Shown here: positions 54,834-62,167 of the stretch, one piece after another
Layout of the letters: each line of letters begins with the position of its first letter
Numbering within the stretch: position 1 is the first letter of the stretch
Source of the DNA: Phocaeicola faecalis
GTDB lineage: Bacteria; Bacteroidota; Bacteroidia; Bacteroidales; Bacteroidaceae
Length of the DNA stretch: 64,000 bases
Reading direction: 5' to 3'
NCBI RefSeq assembly: GCF_021730445.1
Contig: NZ_JADNRM010000001.1
Coordinates: 147,848 to 211,847, forward strand
Notes under the pieces: model-generated
Seen by the model: only the letters and a program-made list of their open reading frames with translations
Told to the model about the DNA's origin: nothing
Databases searched by the model: none
Program-made: the position numbers and the translations under genes

Positions 54834-56753
54834 ATGAGTAACACTAAGCACAAGACATTGGAAGTGGAGGTACTGAACATCCACAAGGGAGAGTATCTGT
54901 CCGAAGCCTTAAAAAGACAAGGCTACCCCATGCTGCCGAGCAATGCCATTATTAATAAGGTAATGACAGGCACGGGGGCTACTTACATGGAACTGAATCC
55001 GAAATTAAGTCCGAGAAACTCTATCGTGATTGAGCCGTTCAAATCTGCGGTAGAGGACAAGGTGCAGGTGTTTAACAAAGCCCAGGGGGTGTTCAAGGAA
55101 GTAACTGTCAGACAACTGACCACCTACCTCAAGAACCCCAATATCAAGCACAAGAAAATCATCACCACCCCCGAAGGGTTTCAGAGCAAAGTCTTAACAG
55201 CAGCAAAGCAACTTGGGATGAACATTTATAAGGAATACTTCTGCCTGTTCGATGAATCCGAGCACATTACGGAAGATACAGGCTATCGCAGAAGCATATC
55301 CGCCCCAATGAGGGAGTTCTTCAAATTTGAGAGAAAGGCTCTCGTATCTGCCACTCCGTTAAAGCCGAGCAAGTACACCTTAACCTTGTTCCTACGCCAC
55401 CAATTCAAGTGGGTAGAAATTAAGCCCGACTATGACTATCGGGAAGATATGACTTTAATAACGACCCGTAGCTTTTACAGGCGAGTGAAACAGGAGATGA
55501 AAAGACTGTTGGATAACGGCTCTCCCCATGTGTGCATCTTCTACAAGACAACAGAGGGAATCAATAACATCGTGGAATCATTGTTGCATGACGGAATAAT
55601 AACAAAGGACGATTACAAGGTGTTCTGTTCAAAGAAAAGTGCCGATGAGCTAAAGAGCCGTTTCTTGGAACACAGCACGGACAAGTTGGAGCTTCCTCTA
55701 AAAAAGGTGAACCTGTTTACATCAAGATTCTTCCCGTCAATAGACATCAATCTGAAAGAACTTTGCGATGTGCTGATACTGTCGAACTACGACCATGTAA
55801 AGCACACCCTAATCAATCCGTTCACCGAAGCTATCCAATGTCAAGGCAGATTCAGACGCGTCTTCCCAAACGGTAAGAGATATAACTCGCTTACGGTTAT
55901 AGCTTCAATTCCGAACGAGCTTGAAGTTAAATCCGATGCAGAAATACAGGCGGACATTAAAGCGAGGATTAAATGCTACCGCGCCATTCAAAAAGAAAGA
56001 CTGAAAGCTGATGACTCCACATATTATGATAAGGAGCTAAAACGGTTACGACTGAATGAAGTCTTAAATCCCGAACGGAACGGATTTGACAGGTTCGCCA
56101 TAGAGCAACTGTTACTTGACGAGCAGGTTAAGAGATACTACATCTCACCCAATGCACTTAGACGGGCATACGAGGACACGGGATATTTTAATGTGGACTT
56201 CCAGCCCGAAGATGAAGCAGTCGGTGAGGATGACATTTACAGAATCAAAGCCGCCAAGACCAAAGAAAAATGGCAATCCATTGTATCCGTTCTAAGCAAT
56301 GTCAAGGAGGATGAAACTGCCGTGCAATTTCTCAAAGCCAAGTGTTTGGAGGAAGAATGGCTTATAAATGCTTTCTTCAAATTGGGGCAGGAAGTTATCG
56401 AACAACAGAAGTACAGCAAAACTGCAATCAAGAAGCTATTGCTACGAGCAGAACAAGTGGAAGCTGAACAGAAATTGAAAAGTCGGGAATTTCTCTTGGA
56501 CATGAAAAGTGAATTTGAAACCGACACGGGTAACGATTCATATCTTCCCCTAAATGACGTGCTTGGCAGAATTTCATACCTTTTGGAGTGTCACGGGATA
56601 ACTTACTCCCGATATGGGGATGGCAAAAAAGACACAATGTGCAAGTTGTCCGAAGCTCTTATCAAAGATTATTTCGATGTGAAGCGCAGTAATCGAGACG
56701 GTGCAAAAGTTAAATTAAATAGATTCAAAAATGAACTGTTAGACCAAGAGTAA
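54834..56753 (+). CDS. Helicase-like protein (SF2 type) with degenerate Walker A
   Basis: 639 residues. Superfamily 2-like blocks occur in order: P-loop-like 'TGTGATYMEL' (about 44-53; Ala where the Lys should be), DEAD-like 'CLFDESEHI' (about 137-145), 'SATP' (about 172), and a C-terminal half ending in motif VI-like 'QCQGRFRR' (about 335-342). The last 250 residues are helical with no known domain. A role in replication of the element is plausible; whether it hydrolyses ATP is doubtful given the missing Lys. It follows the structured region by about 35 nt. Confidence 0.7.
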   Translation: MSNTKHKTLEVEVLNIHKGEYLSEALKRQGYPMLPSNAIINKVMTGTGATYMELNPKLSPRNSIVIEPFKSAVEDKVQVFNKAQGVFKEVTVRQLTTYLKNPNIKHKKIITTPEGFQSKVLTAAKQLGMNIYKEYFCLFDESEHITEDTGYRRSISAPMREFFKFERKALVSATPLKPSKYTLTLFLRHQFKWVEIKPDYDYREDMTLITTRSFYRRVKQEMKRLLDNGSPHVCIFYKTTEGINNIVESLLHDGIITKDDYKVFCSKKSADELKSRFLEHSTDKLELPLKKVNLFTSRFFPSIDINLKELCDVLILSNYDHVKHTLINPFTEAIQCQGRFRRVFPNGKRYNSLTVIASIPNELEVKSDAEIQADIKARIKCYRAIQKERLKADDSTYYDKELKRLRLNEVLNPERNGFDRFAIEQLLLDEQVKRYYISPNALRRAYEDTGYFNVDFQPEDEAVGEDDIYRIKAAKTKEKWQSIVSVLSNVKEDETAVQFLKAKCLEEEWLINAFFKLGQEVIEQQKYSKTAIKKLLLRAEQVEAEQKLKSREFLLDMKSEFETDTGNDSYLPLNDVLGRISYLLECHGITYSRYGDGKKDTMCKLSEALIKDYFDVKRSNRDGAKVKLNRFKNELLDQE

Positions 56754-56793
56754 ACGAAGTGCGGAGGGCGCAGCCCTCCGGCACTTCGTGCCG
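56754..56793 (+). other. GC-rich hairpin with two competing folds after the helicase-like gene
   Basis: ACGAAGTGC-GGAGGGC (56754-56769) pairs with GCCCTCC-GGCACTTCGT (56773-56789), one bulged G. The right arm can instead form CGGCAC-TTC-GTGCCG (56779-56793). No T run follows. The remaining 300 bp up to DUF3871 hold a C-rich tract (a run of C near 56865) and no gene that could be recognised. Confidence 0.6.
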
Positions 56794-57094
56794 TCAGACT
56801 GCACCCCTATTTTAGCCCCCTCTCACCAAATAAAAAGAAAATGAGAATTGGCAGACACCAGCCCCCCCCCCTCAACTATTATAAATTTTACTATTCACCT
56901 CACATCATTCATAGACTTCTTAAAGCGATACACAATATAGACATAATGGTAATATAGTCTAATTGCAATATCACTTAAAAGTAATTCAGCGAATTGTAGT
57001 AAAGTCAAAATCGTTATGGAGCAATCCAAAGCGATAGGAACTTTACCAATTCCAGAGTTAAATCAATCAATAATCATTTAAACAATTTATCATT

Positions 57095-58114
57095 ATGAGA
57101 AATTTAGTTATCATGCCAGTTATGGCACAGAATCGTGAGAGAATGAATTTGGGTGAATATGCAGAGGAAGCAACAATCATCGTGGATGAACCTGTAAAAC
57201 CTGCCAACCATTTTATTGAAGCCAACACACAGGAAGTAACTTTGCATCATTTAAAGCATGACTGCATTACCCCTGTGTTCTCTAAGGACAACGAACTGAC
57301 CATTAACCATGCTGCATTTGTGAAAACCATACAGGATGCAGCCCAATCATTCTTTAGTGGTGAGAAAGTGGAACAGGCAGACATTCGTGTGAGCCATATT
57401 ATCAAAGGCAGAATCCCAGCAGCCATTCACAAGCCAGCCAACCAATTGTTAGAATCTGACAAGACCATCTATTATGAGAGAGCAGCTTTCAGCATTGATG
57501 TTCCTACCATCTATGAAACGGTTGGTGGAAACAAGCTCAATCTTTCCATTGTAGGTGTGAGGGCTTATAATCAGATGAACTTATACAGCAAGAAAGTACC
57601 AGAGTTGTTTAGATTGGCTATTGGCTTCAAAAACCAAGTCTGTTGCAATATGTGTGTCTTTACAGATGGCTACAAGGATGATTTGAGAGTGAGCAATACA
57701 AGTGAACTCTATCGTGCAGCTTTGGAACTGTTCAACAACTACAATCCAGCCAAACATCTTTATCTGATGCAGCAGTTGGGCAACACTTCCATGAGTGAAC
57801 ATCAATTCGCACAGATTATAGGCAGGATGCGACTTTGCCAATGTTTGCCAACAGGCTATCAAAAGGCACTGCCAAGAATGTTGCTTACAGATACACAGAT
57901 TAACTCTGTAGCCAAAGCATACATTCACGACAATAATTTTGGCGGCTTTGGAAGTGAACTTAGTATGTGGAAGTTCTACAACTTGCTTACAGGAGCGAAT
58001 AAGAGTTCATATATTGACAGCTTCTTAGACCGTTCCTTAAATGCTACTGAAATGGCAACAGGAATCAATGCGGCTTTACATGGTGACGAGAAATATAAAT
58101 GGTTCATTGATTAA
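57095..58114 (+). CDS. DUF3871 family protein
   Basis: 339 residues. 'YAEEATIIVDEP', 'FIEANTQEVTLHHLKHDCITPVF' (partly quoted), 'IRVSHIIKGRIPAAIHKPANQL' and 'TIYYERAAFSIDVPTI' are the recognisable DUF3871 blocks. The family is known from Bacteroidales mobile elements; no reaction is established. It resembles cytosolic DNA-related proteins of such elements by context only. Confidence 0.85.
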   Translation: MRNLVIMPVMAQNRERMNLGEYAEEATIIVDEPVKPANHFIEANTQEVTLHHLKHDCITPVFSKDNELTINHAAFVKTIQDAAQSFFSGEKVEQADIRVSHIIKGRIPAAIHKPANQLLESDKTIYYERAAFSIDVPTIYETVGGNKLNLSIVGVRAYNQMNLYSKKVPELFRLAIGFKNQVCCNMCVFTDGYKDDLRVSNTSELYRAALELFNNYNPAKHLYLMQQLGNTSMSEHQFAQIIGRMRLCQCLPTGYQKALPRMLLTDTQINSVAKAYIHDNNFGGFGSELSMWKFYNLLTGANKSSYIDSFLDRSLNATEMATGINAALHGDEKYKWFID

Positions 58115-58201
58115 ATGGGCTTATTGATTGAGAGAGGAAAGGGCAGCTATTCAGTTAGTTGTCCTTTCTTTATATCTACCAACCTATTAAAAATTAGAAT
58201 T

Positions 58202-58474
58202 ATGAATAAACAATTAGATAGACTTATAGAACATATCAGAGAATTGGAAGCCCGTTTGGGAGAAGTGGATAACAACCTTAGATATATAAAGGTGGTACAA
58301 GCATTGAAACACTCTTTAGAGAATTTGGATAATATGCTGAAAGATAATGCTACATTACAAAGGGAATATCAAGCAATATATCTAAGCTACTTCTATACAG
58401 GTTGTGGATTTTCCTTTTATGACAGGGTGTGCAACTCTATTTTGGATTACCAATATGGGAACAGACCATTTTAA
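58202..58474 (+). CDS. Small coiled-coil protein of the element
   Basis: 90 residues from ATG 58202. The first 60 form a leucine-heptad helix ('LIEHIRELEARLGEVDNNLR'); the end is aromatic ('YLSYFYTGCGFSFYDRV'). No family recognised. 87 nt after the DUF3871 stop. It could be a DNA-binding accessory such as a directionality factor, but nothing in the sequence proves it. Confidence 0.65.
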   Translation: MNKQLDRLIEHIRELEARLGEVDNNLRYIKVVQALKHSLENLDNMLKDNATLQREYQAIYLSYFYTGCGFSFYDRVCNSILDYQYGNRPF

Positions 58475-58493
58475 GGAATGCCATATATAATAA

Positions 58494-58525
58494 GGTGTGG
58501 AATGTCCTTGTAAGGCGTTCCCACC
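58494..58525 (+). other. Strong hairpin between the coiled-coil gene and the second recombinase
   Basis: GGTG-T-GGAATG pairs with CGTTCC-CACC around CCTTGTAAGG, one bulge. No T tail, so a terminator is doubtful. Confidence 0.5.
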
Positions 58526-58639
58526 CTAAATACTTTCACTTTGGATAAAAATAAATGTTTCCTTAGTAATCAATGAGTTAGTAAATCCAACTCAGAATTA
58601 ATATTCACTTATATTCATTTACTTATATAACAGAACATT

Positions 58640-59227
58640 ATGTCACTTAAATATTCAAGCACAACCGCAGACTATCTTGTTTGGTCTGATGCAATGAACC
58701 TCATAAGAAAATTGACAAAGGACGAGAATTATAAAATCTCGCTCCTTATAGCTTTGGGATGCTTCACAGGATTAAGAATATCTGATATTCTATCTCTAAG
58801 GTGGAAGCAGATATTAGGTACTGACGAGTTTACAGTAATTGAGAAAAAGACAGGCAAGGTAAGGACTATCAGACTGAACCTTGGGTTACAACAACATATT
58901 AAGGAGTGCTACGAGCATATAAATCCAATTGGAATTAATGCACCTATCTTGGTAAGTCAGAAAGGCACTATCTTCACAGTCCAGAGAATTAACATCATTC
59001 TTAAAGAAGTGAAGAAGAACTACAGGTTAAAGATTAAGAACTTTAGTTGCCATTCTCTTAGAAAGACTTTTGGTAGGCAGGTCTATAACATGAACAGTGA
59101 TAACGCAGAGTTGGCATTAGTAAAGCTGATGGAACTGTTCAACCATAGTTCTGTTGCCATTACTAAAAGATACTTGGGATTAAGTCAGGAGGAAATCTTA
59201 CAGACTTATGACTGTTTGAGCTTCTAA
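58640..59227 (+). CDS. Minimal tyrosine recombinase (catalytic domain only)
   Basis: 195 residues, all catalytic domain with no arm-binding domain. The active site is complete: Arg in 'TGLRISDILSL' (about 49), Lys in 'VIEKKTGKVR', 'HSLRKTFG' (His, Arg; about 137-141), His in 'LFNHSSVAITKRYLG' and the Tyr just after it (about 176). Such short recombinases can do excision, inversion or resolution. Its target is unknown; inverted repeats with small intervals lie directly downstream (59328-59402, 59502-59576). Confidence 0.88.
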   Translation: MSLKYSSTTADYLVWSDAMNLIRKLTKDENYKISLLIALGCFTGLRISDILSLRWKQILGTDEFTVIEKKTGKVRTIRLNLGLQQHIKECYEHINPIGINAPILVSQKGTIFTVQRINIILKEVKKNYRLKIKNFSCHSLRKTFGRQVYNMNSDNAELALVKLMELFNHSSVAITKRYLGLSQEEILQTYDCLSF

Positions 59228-59235
59228 TGACAGGC

Positions 59236-59466
59236 AGGACAAATTTAGAGCAAGGTCAGTCTTGTACACCCCAATCTGAATTTGTCCTACCTTCAAATTT
59301 AGACGGAGAAATTAACTTTAGCTTTATAAATCCATGTGGGTAGCAATTTCTAAAATTCACTTCTTATAAGGGGAATTTTCATTTTGATACCCACATGGAT
59401 TTAAAGAGCTTAGATGCAAATCTTATTAAATATCCCGTTCAGACTATGTTTGAGAGCAGGATATTT
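59236..59466 (+). other. Three successive inverted repeats after the minimal recombinase
   Basis: AGGACAAATTTAGA (59236-59249) with its near complement at 59275-59288 (one mismatch). AAATCCATGTGGGTA (59328-59342) with its perfect complement at 59388-59402, enclosing AAAATTC/GAATTTT (59352-59358/59373-59379). AAATATCC (59428-59435) with GGATATTT (59459-59466). They may be recombinase sites, terminators or RNA hairpins. Confidence 0.75.
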
Positions 59467-59510
59467 ACTATTTATCCTCACTTCATGCTCATTAATTTAG
59501 AACCTTTCGT

Positions 59511-59518
59511 TATCTTTG
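59511..59518 (+). promoter_or_regulatory. -7 element before the rod-like structured RNA
   Basis: TATCTTTG, perfect TAnnTTTG; no clear -33 box. It overlaps the left arm of an 11-bp perfect inverted repeat (59502-59512 with 59566-59576). Confidence 0.5.
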
Positions 59519-59522
59519 CACC

Positions 59523-59780
59523 AATTCCAATGAACTAATGCGTTAGGGAGTTGGAAGGACATATTTAACGAAAGGTGTTATTGAAATTATCTTCCGTGGT
59601 AAATTCTCGCAAAATTTAACGGTACGAAGATGATAGCAGTAGCACCACATCATGGATATATACCTACCCAATCTTGGGTTTAGATATTGTCTTATGGTGT
59701 GGGCTATTGCTTTATCCGTACCGAGGCAATGCGAGAAGCCCACCACGAGATAAGGCAGTATGTTCCCACACCTCTTTTAT
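59523..59780 (+). ncRNA. Candidate rod-shaped structured RNA (about 250 nt)
   Basis: A first hairpin (TTCCAA-CTAA/TTAG-TTGGAA, about 59525-59556) is followed by one long rod. Its helices, from outside in: 59573-59578/59768-59773; 59587-59592/59748-59753; 59595-59600/59742-59747; 59604-59611/59730-59737 (8 bp); 59620-59625/59718-59723; 59629-59653/59694-59716 (23 bp with two bulges); 59666-59670/59675-59679. The rod ends CCTCTTTTATTTT, terminator-like. It contains no convincing reading frame. It could be a free RNA, the leader of the cargo operon at 59827, or structured DNA. Pairing was read by eye. Confidence 0.65.
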
Positions 59781-59826
59781 TTTAACGGCTTATCCATAGG
59801 GAACAGGTAGGCATAATACCATTATC

Positions 59827-60483
59827 ATGGAATTAGTCAATAGTTTAAGTGCCAAAAGTCCCCTATGCTATGATACAGGGTGTAGATTATATATGCCCTC
59901 ATCATTCTTAGAGAAATCTTTTAAGTTGCCATATATCGAATACACTACTAAAGGCAGAATAAGTAAAAAAGAGCGAGACGAGCAATATATTCTGAAAGAA
60001 TGGGATAAGCTAAGATTCTTATACAACTGCATGAATCAATGTACAGACTTTTACATATCTCAAAATGAAGTAGATTATTTATTATCTAATTCTTTCAAGT
60101 CTTTATGTAGCATATTTCAAAAAGCATACCCACCTGTTATTGATGACGATGGATGCTTGCTCATAAAATCTTTTGATGAGCCACCAAGAACCTATGTTCC
60201 TATAGCTAATCACATGGGAGAATATTGCAGATATAAAATAGAATATCTGCCAGAAGAGGGTGCATTATATGTTCAAACTACTAAGAAAGGAGACACTAAA
60301 AGTGAAATTAGAAATCTTAAAGTTGAATGCCCATTCGAGTTTTACAAATATCTACAAATATATTGGGGCATAGCATATATTGAGTACCTGTCTGATGGGT
60401 GTGAATATAATTGTTGCCCAAAATATGAGACACGCAGAATCCATGATGCTATAGATAGAGGAATGATTAGAGTAATGAAATAA
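59827..60483 (+). CDS. Unknown cargo protein of the element
   Basis: 218 residues, no signal peptide or membrane segment. Middle part is charged ('ISKKERDEQYILKEWDKLRF'), and there are several Cys late in the protein ('GCEYNCCPKYETRRIHDAI'). No family recognised. The lipoprotein gene follows after 11 bp, so they form a two-gene cargo unit behind the rod-like structured RNA. A defence, immunity or surface function is possible but unproven. Confidence 0.7.
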   Translation: MELVNSLSAKSPLCYDTGCRLYMPSSFLEKSFKLPYIEYTTKGRISKKERDEQYILKEWDKLRFLYNCMNQCTDFYISQNEVDYLLSNSFKSLCSIFQKAYPPVIDDDGCLLIKSFDEPPRTYVPIANHMGEYCRYKIEYLPEEGALYVQTTKKGDTKSEIRNLKVECPFEFYKYLQIYWGIAYIEYLSDGCEYNCCPKYETRRIHDAIDRGMIRVMK

Positions 60484-60494
60484 ATATAATAACA

Positions 60495-61712
60495 ATGAAA
60501 ACATTTAGATTATTAGCAACCTCATTATTAGTTGCATTAAGCATGGGATTTACGTCCTGTGGAGATGATGAATTAGAGGTAACTCCTCCTGAATATAATG
60601 TAAGTAGTCCTTTAATTGAGAGTTGTCTGGAATATGGAATTACAGACTATGAGAATATTGAACTATTAAACCTGTTTATACATGGAGATAACACTTTTAT
60701 CAATTTAGGACAGGCTAACTTCTCTGGATTAAAGGATGATAAGCTATGGCTTGCATCATTCAATGTAGAGGACAAATCACCAATCATTAATTGGACTGAC
60801 GAGTTGCCATTTAATAGAAATCGTAGAATTTACAAAGGTTATGGAGAATATGAAGATGTCACTATTCAACAAATAACCATGTTGCAGACCATGTACTTTA
60901 ATCCAAGTGAATTTGTAGCATCATTAAGCTACTATTTTGGTAAAGATTATGATTACCGCGCCTTACTCTTTAGACATGATACACAAACTAAAGAAGTCCA
61001 AGTTAAGAATAGTGGAATATTTGCTGGATTTCAATATTCTATAATAAACAATGATTGTTGTTACTCATTGTCTGGCGATACTCTCTATATAGCAGAGAAA
61101 GGCTTTGGATATTCTAATGTAGGAACTCTCTATACTTCTGAATTTATATCTCATGAAGAAGCTATCTATAGCCACAAAGATAATAAAGGCTTCTTCGTTG
61201 GGAGAAGAAATTTTAAATTGGGAGAAGACTTGTGGCATATCCAAATTCCAGAACTTAGCAATGAACCTACTGATGCAAAGATTGAAGTCAGTGTAGAAGA
61301 TAAGTCCAAGCAAGTTTGGAAGTACAATGTCAATATTATACATTACGATGGAACTAAGAAGAATGTAACATTTGAAGTAGATATTGATAATGGTACAATC
61401 AATGGACAGGATGATTATGCTTCTCTAATTATAGGCAAATGGAAAATGACAAGCGGTGATGCAGTTGCTACCCATGTTACTTACAAGAGTGATGGTACAT
61501 TTGAATGCACAAGTACAGAAGATAACTCCTACAAAGAAGTAGGTAGGTACAAAATAGATGGCAACAAACTCTATGAAATGTACAGTGACGAAGATGAATG
61601 GGCTATTAGTGATATTCTGTTACTTAATTCTATGACCTTATCTGTGCAGGAATTGGAAGCAGACGGAGTAACGCCCAGTGGCAAGAAGTTTGCTTATCAA
61701 AGAGTGGAGTAA
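60495..61712 (+). CDS. Lipoprotein with C-terminal lipocalin-like domain
   Basis: 405 residues; signal peptide with lipobox 'FTSC' followed by GDDE, the acidic stretch often seen in surface-exposed Bacteroides lipoproteins. The middle 250 residues are beta-rich and unrecognised. The last 90 ('LIIGKWKMTSGDAVATHVTY', 'GRYKIDGNKLY') resemble the lipocalin-like domain of small Bacteroides lipoproteins. Last gene of the element; a terminator follows 36 bp on. Confidence 0.75.
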   Translation: MKTFRLLATSLLVALSMGFTSCGDDELEVTPPEYNVSSPLIESCLEYGITDYENIELLNLFIHGDNTFINLGQANFSGLKDDKLWLASFNVEDKSPIINWTDELPFNRNRRIYKGYGEYEDVTIQQITMLQTMYFNPSEFVASLSYYFGKDYDYRALLFRHDTQTKEVQVKNSGIFAGFQYSIINNDCCYSLSGDTLYIAEKGFGYSNVGTLYTSEFISHEEAIYSHKDNKGFFVGRRNFKLGEDLWHIQIPELSNEPTDAKIEVSVEDKSKQVWKYNVNIIHYDGTKKNVTFEVDIDNGTINGQDDYASLIIGKWKMTSGDAVATHVTYKSDGTFECTSTEDNSYKEVGRYKIDGNKLYEMYSDEDEWAISDILLLNSMTLSVQELEADGVTPSGKKFAYQRVE

Positions 61713-61748
61713 AGGACTTATTCCAACTTTACTAAGACAGAATAGAAG

Positions 61749-61780
61749 CAGCATTTGAGGGAACTCTTATGCTGTTTTTT
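61749..61780 (+). terminator. Terminator after the lipoprotein gene
   Basis: CAGCAT-TT-GAG-GGAA-CTC-TT-ATGCTG followed by TTTTTT. The rest of the 455-bp gap to the kinase gene holds only the right arm repeats, attR and its terminator. Confidence 0.85.
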
Positions 61781-61956
61781 ATATGGGTACGAATATTGAA
61801 ATTTTCTTCTTTATATGGAGAATTGGCAAATTCATACCCGAAGCATGAAAACAGCTATAATGTTGTTCACTTAGAGTGGAATTATTAAATTTGCAATGTG
61901 GTTCAAGCCACAAAGAGATTATTAATTTATTGTCAAACACTTCTTGTTCTACCTCT

Positions 61957-61978
61957 AAGTTAAACCAAGAGTTAAACC
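61957..61978. promoter_or_regulatory. Integrase arm-type repeats, right end
   Basis: AAGTTAAACC (61957-61966) and GAGTTAAACC (61969-61978), 12-bp offset as at the left end. Confidence 0.7.
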
Positions 61979-62054
61979 GACTTATTCTGATAAGAAAGCA
62001 GATGCAAGCTAATTGCTTTATGGATAACCTATTTAGCAATGGAAATAATAGCAA

Positions 62055-62109
62055 TAGCGCACCTGCTTTGGGAGCAGGGGGTCGTGGGTTCGAATCCCGC
62101 TACCCCGAC
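62055..62109. repeat. Right attachment site (55-bp direct repeat of tRNA-Pro 3' part)
   Basis: Identical to 52889-52943. The 5' half of the tRNA is absent here, so this is a tRNA fragment and not a second gene. A terminator (AAGGAG...CTCCTT, 62121-62153) follows as on the left. Confidence 0.93.
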
Positions 62110-62167
62110 AGCAAGAAATCAAGGAGTTACGATAAAAAGTAGCTCCTTTTTTTGTTGCAAGAATCTA

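Larger units (their letters stand above)
52889..62109. mobile_element. tRNA-Pro integrative element, about 9.2 kb
   Basis: Borders are the 55-bp repeats at 52889-52943 and 62055-62109. Just inside each end lie paired AGTTAAACC repeats, 12 bp apart (53027/53039 and 61957/61969), which look like integrase arm sites. Genes are an integrase, a helicase-like protein, DUF3871, a small coiled-coil protein, a minimal tyrosine recombinase and two cargo genes, all rightward. The DNA looks richer in A/T than its flanks. No relaxase, conjugation, capsid or terminase gene was seen, so it probably depends on a helper for transfer. Confidence 0.92.

Noticed and set aside
54635-54841. 68-codon frame before the helicase-like gene
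   Set aside because: Runs through the paired arms of the structured region and overlaps the start of the real gene; no family features.
59543-59746. 67-codon frame on the minus strand in the rod-like region
   Set aside because: All of it lies in paired RNA helices; no signal peptide, domain or promoter.
59500-59790. Retron msr-msd or group II intron
   Set aside because: No reverse transcriptase in the element and no GTGYG-type intron start or domain V-like hairpin seen.
62041-62109. Second tRNA-Pro gene
   Set aside because: Only the 3' part is present; the acceptor 5' strand and D-arm start are missing. It is the right attachment site.
61876-62142. 88-codon frame across the right att site
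   Set aside because: It reads through the tRNA fragment and the arm repeats; composition is not protein-like.
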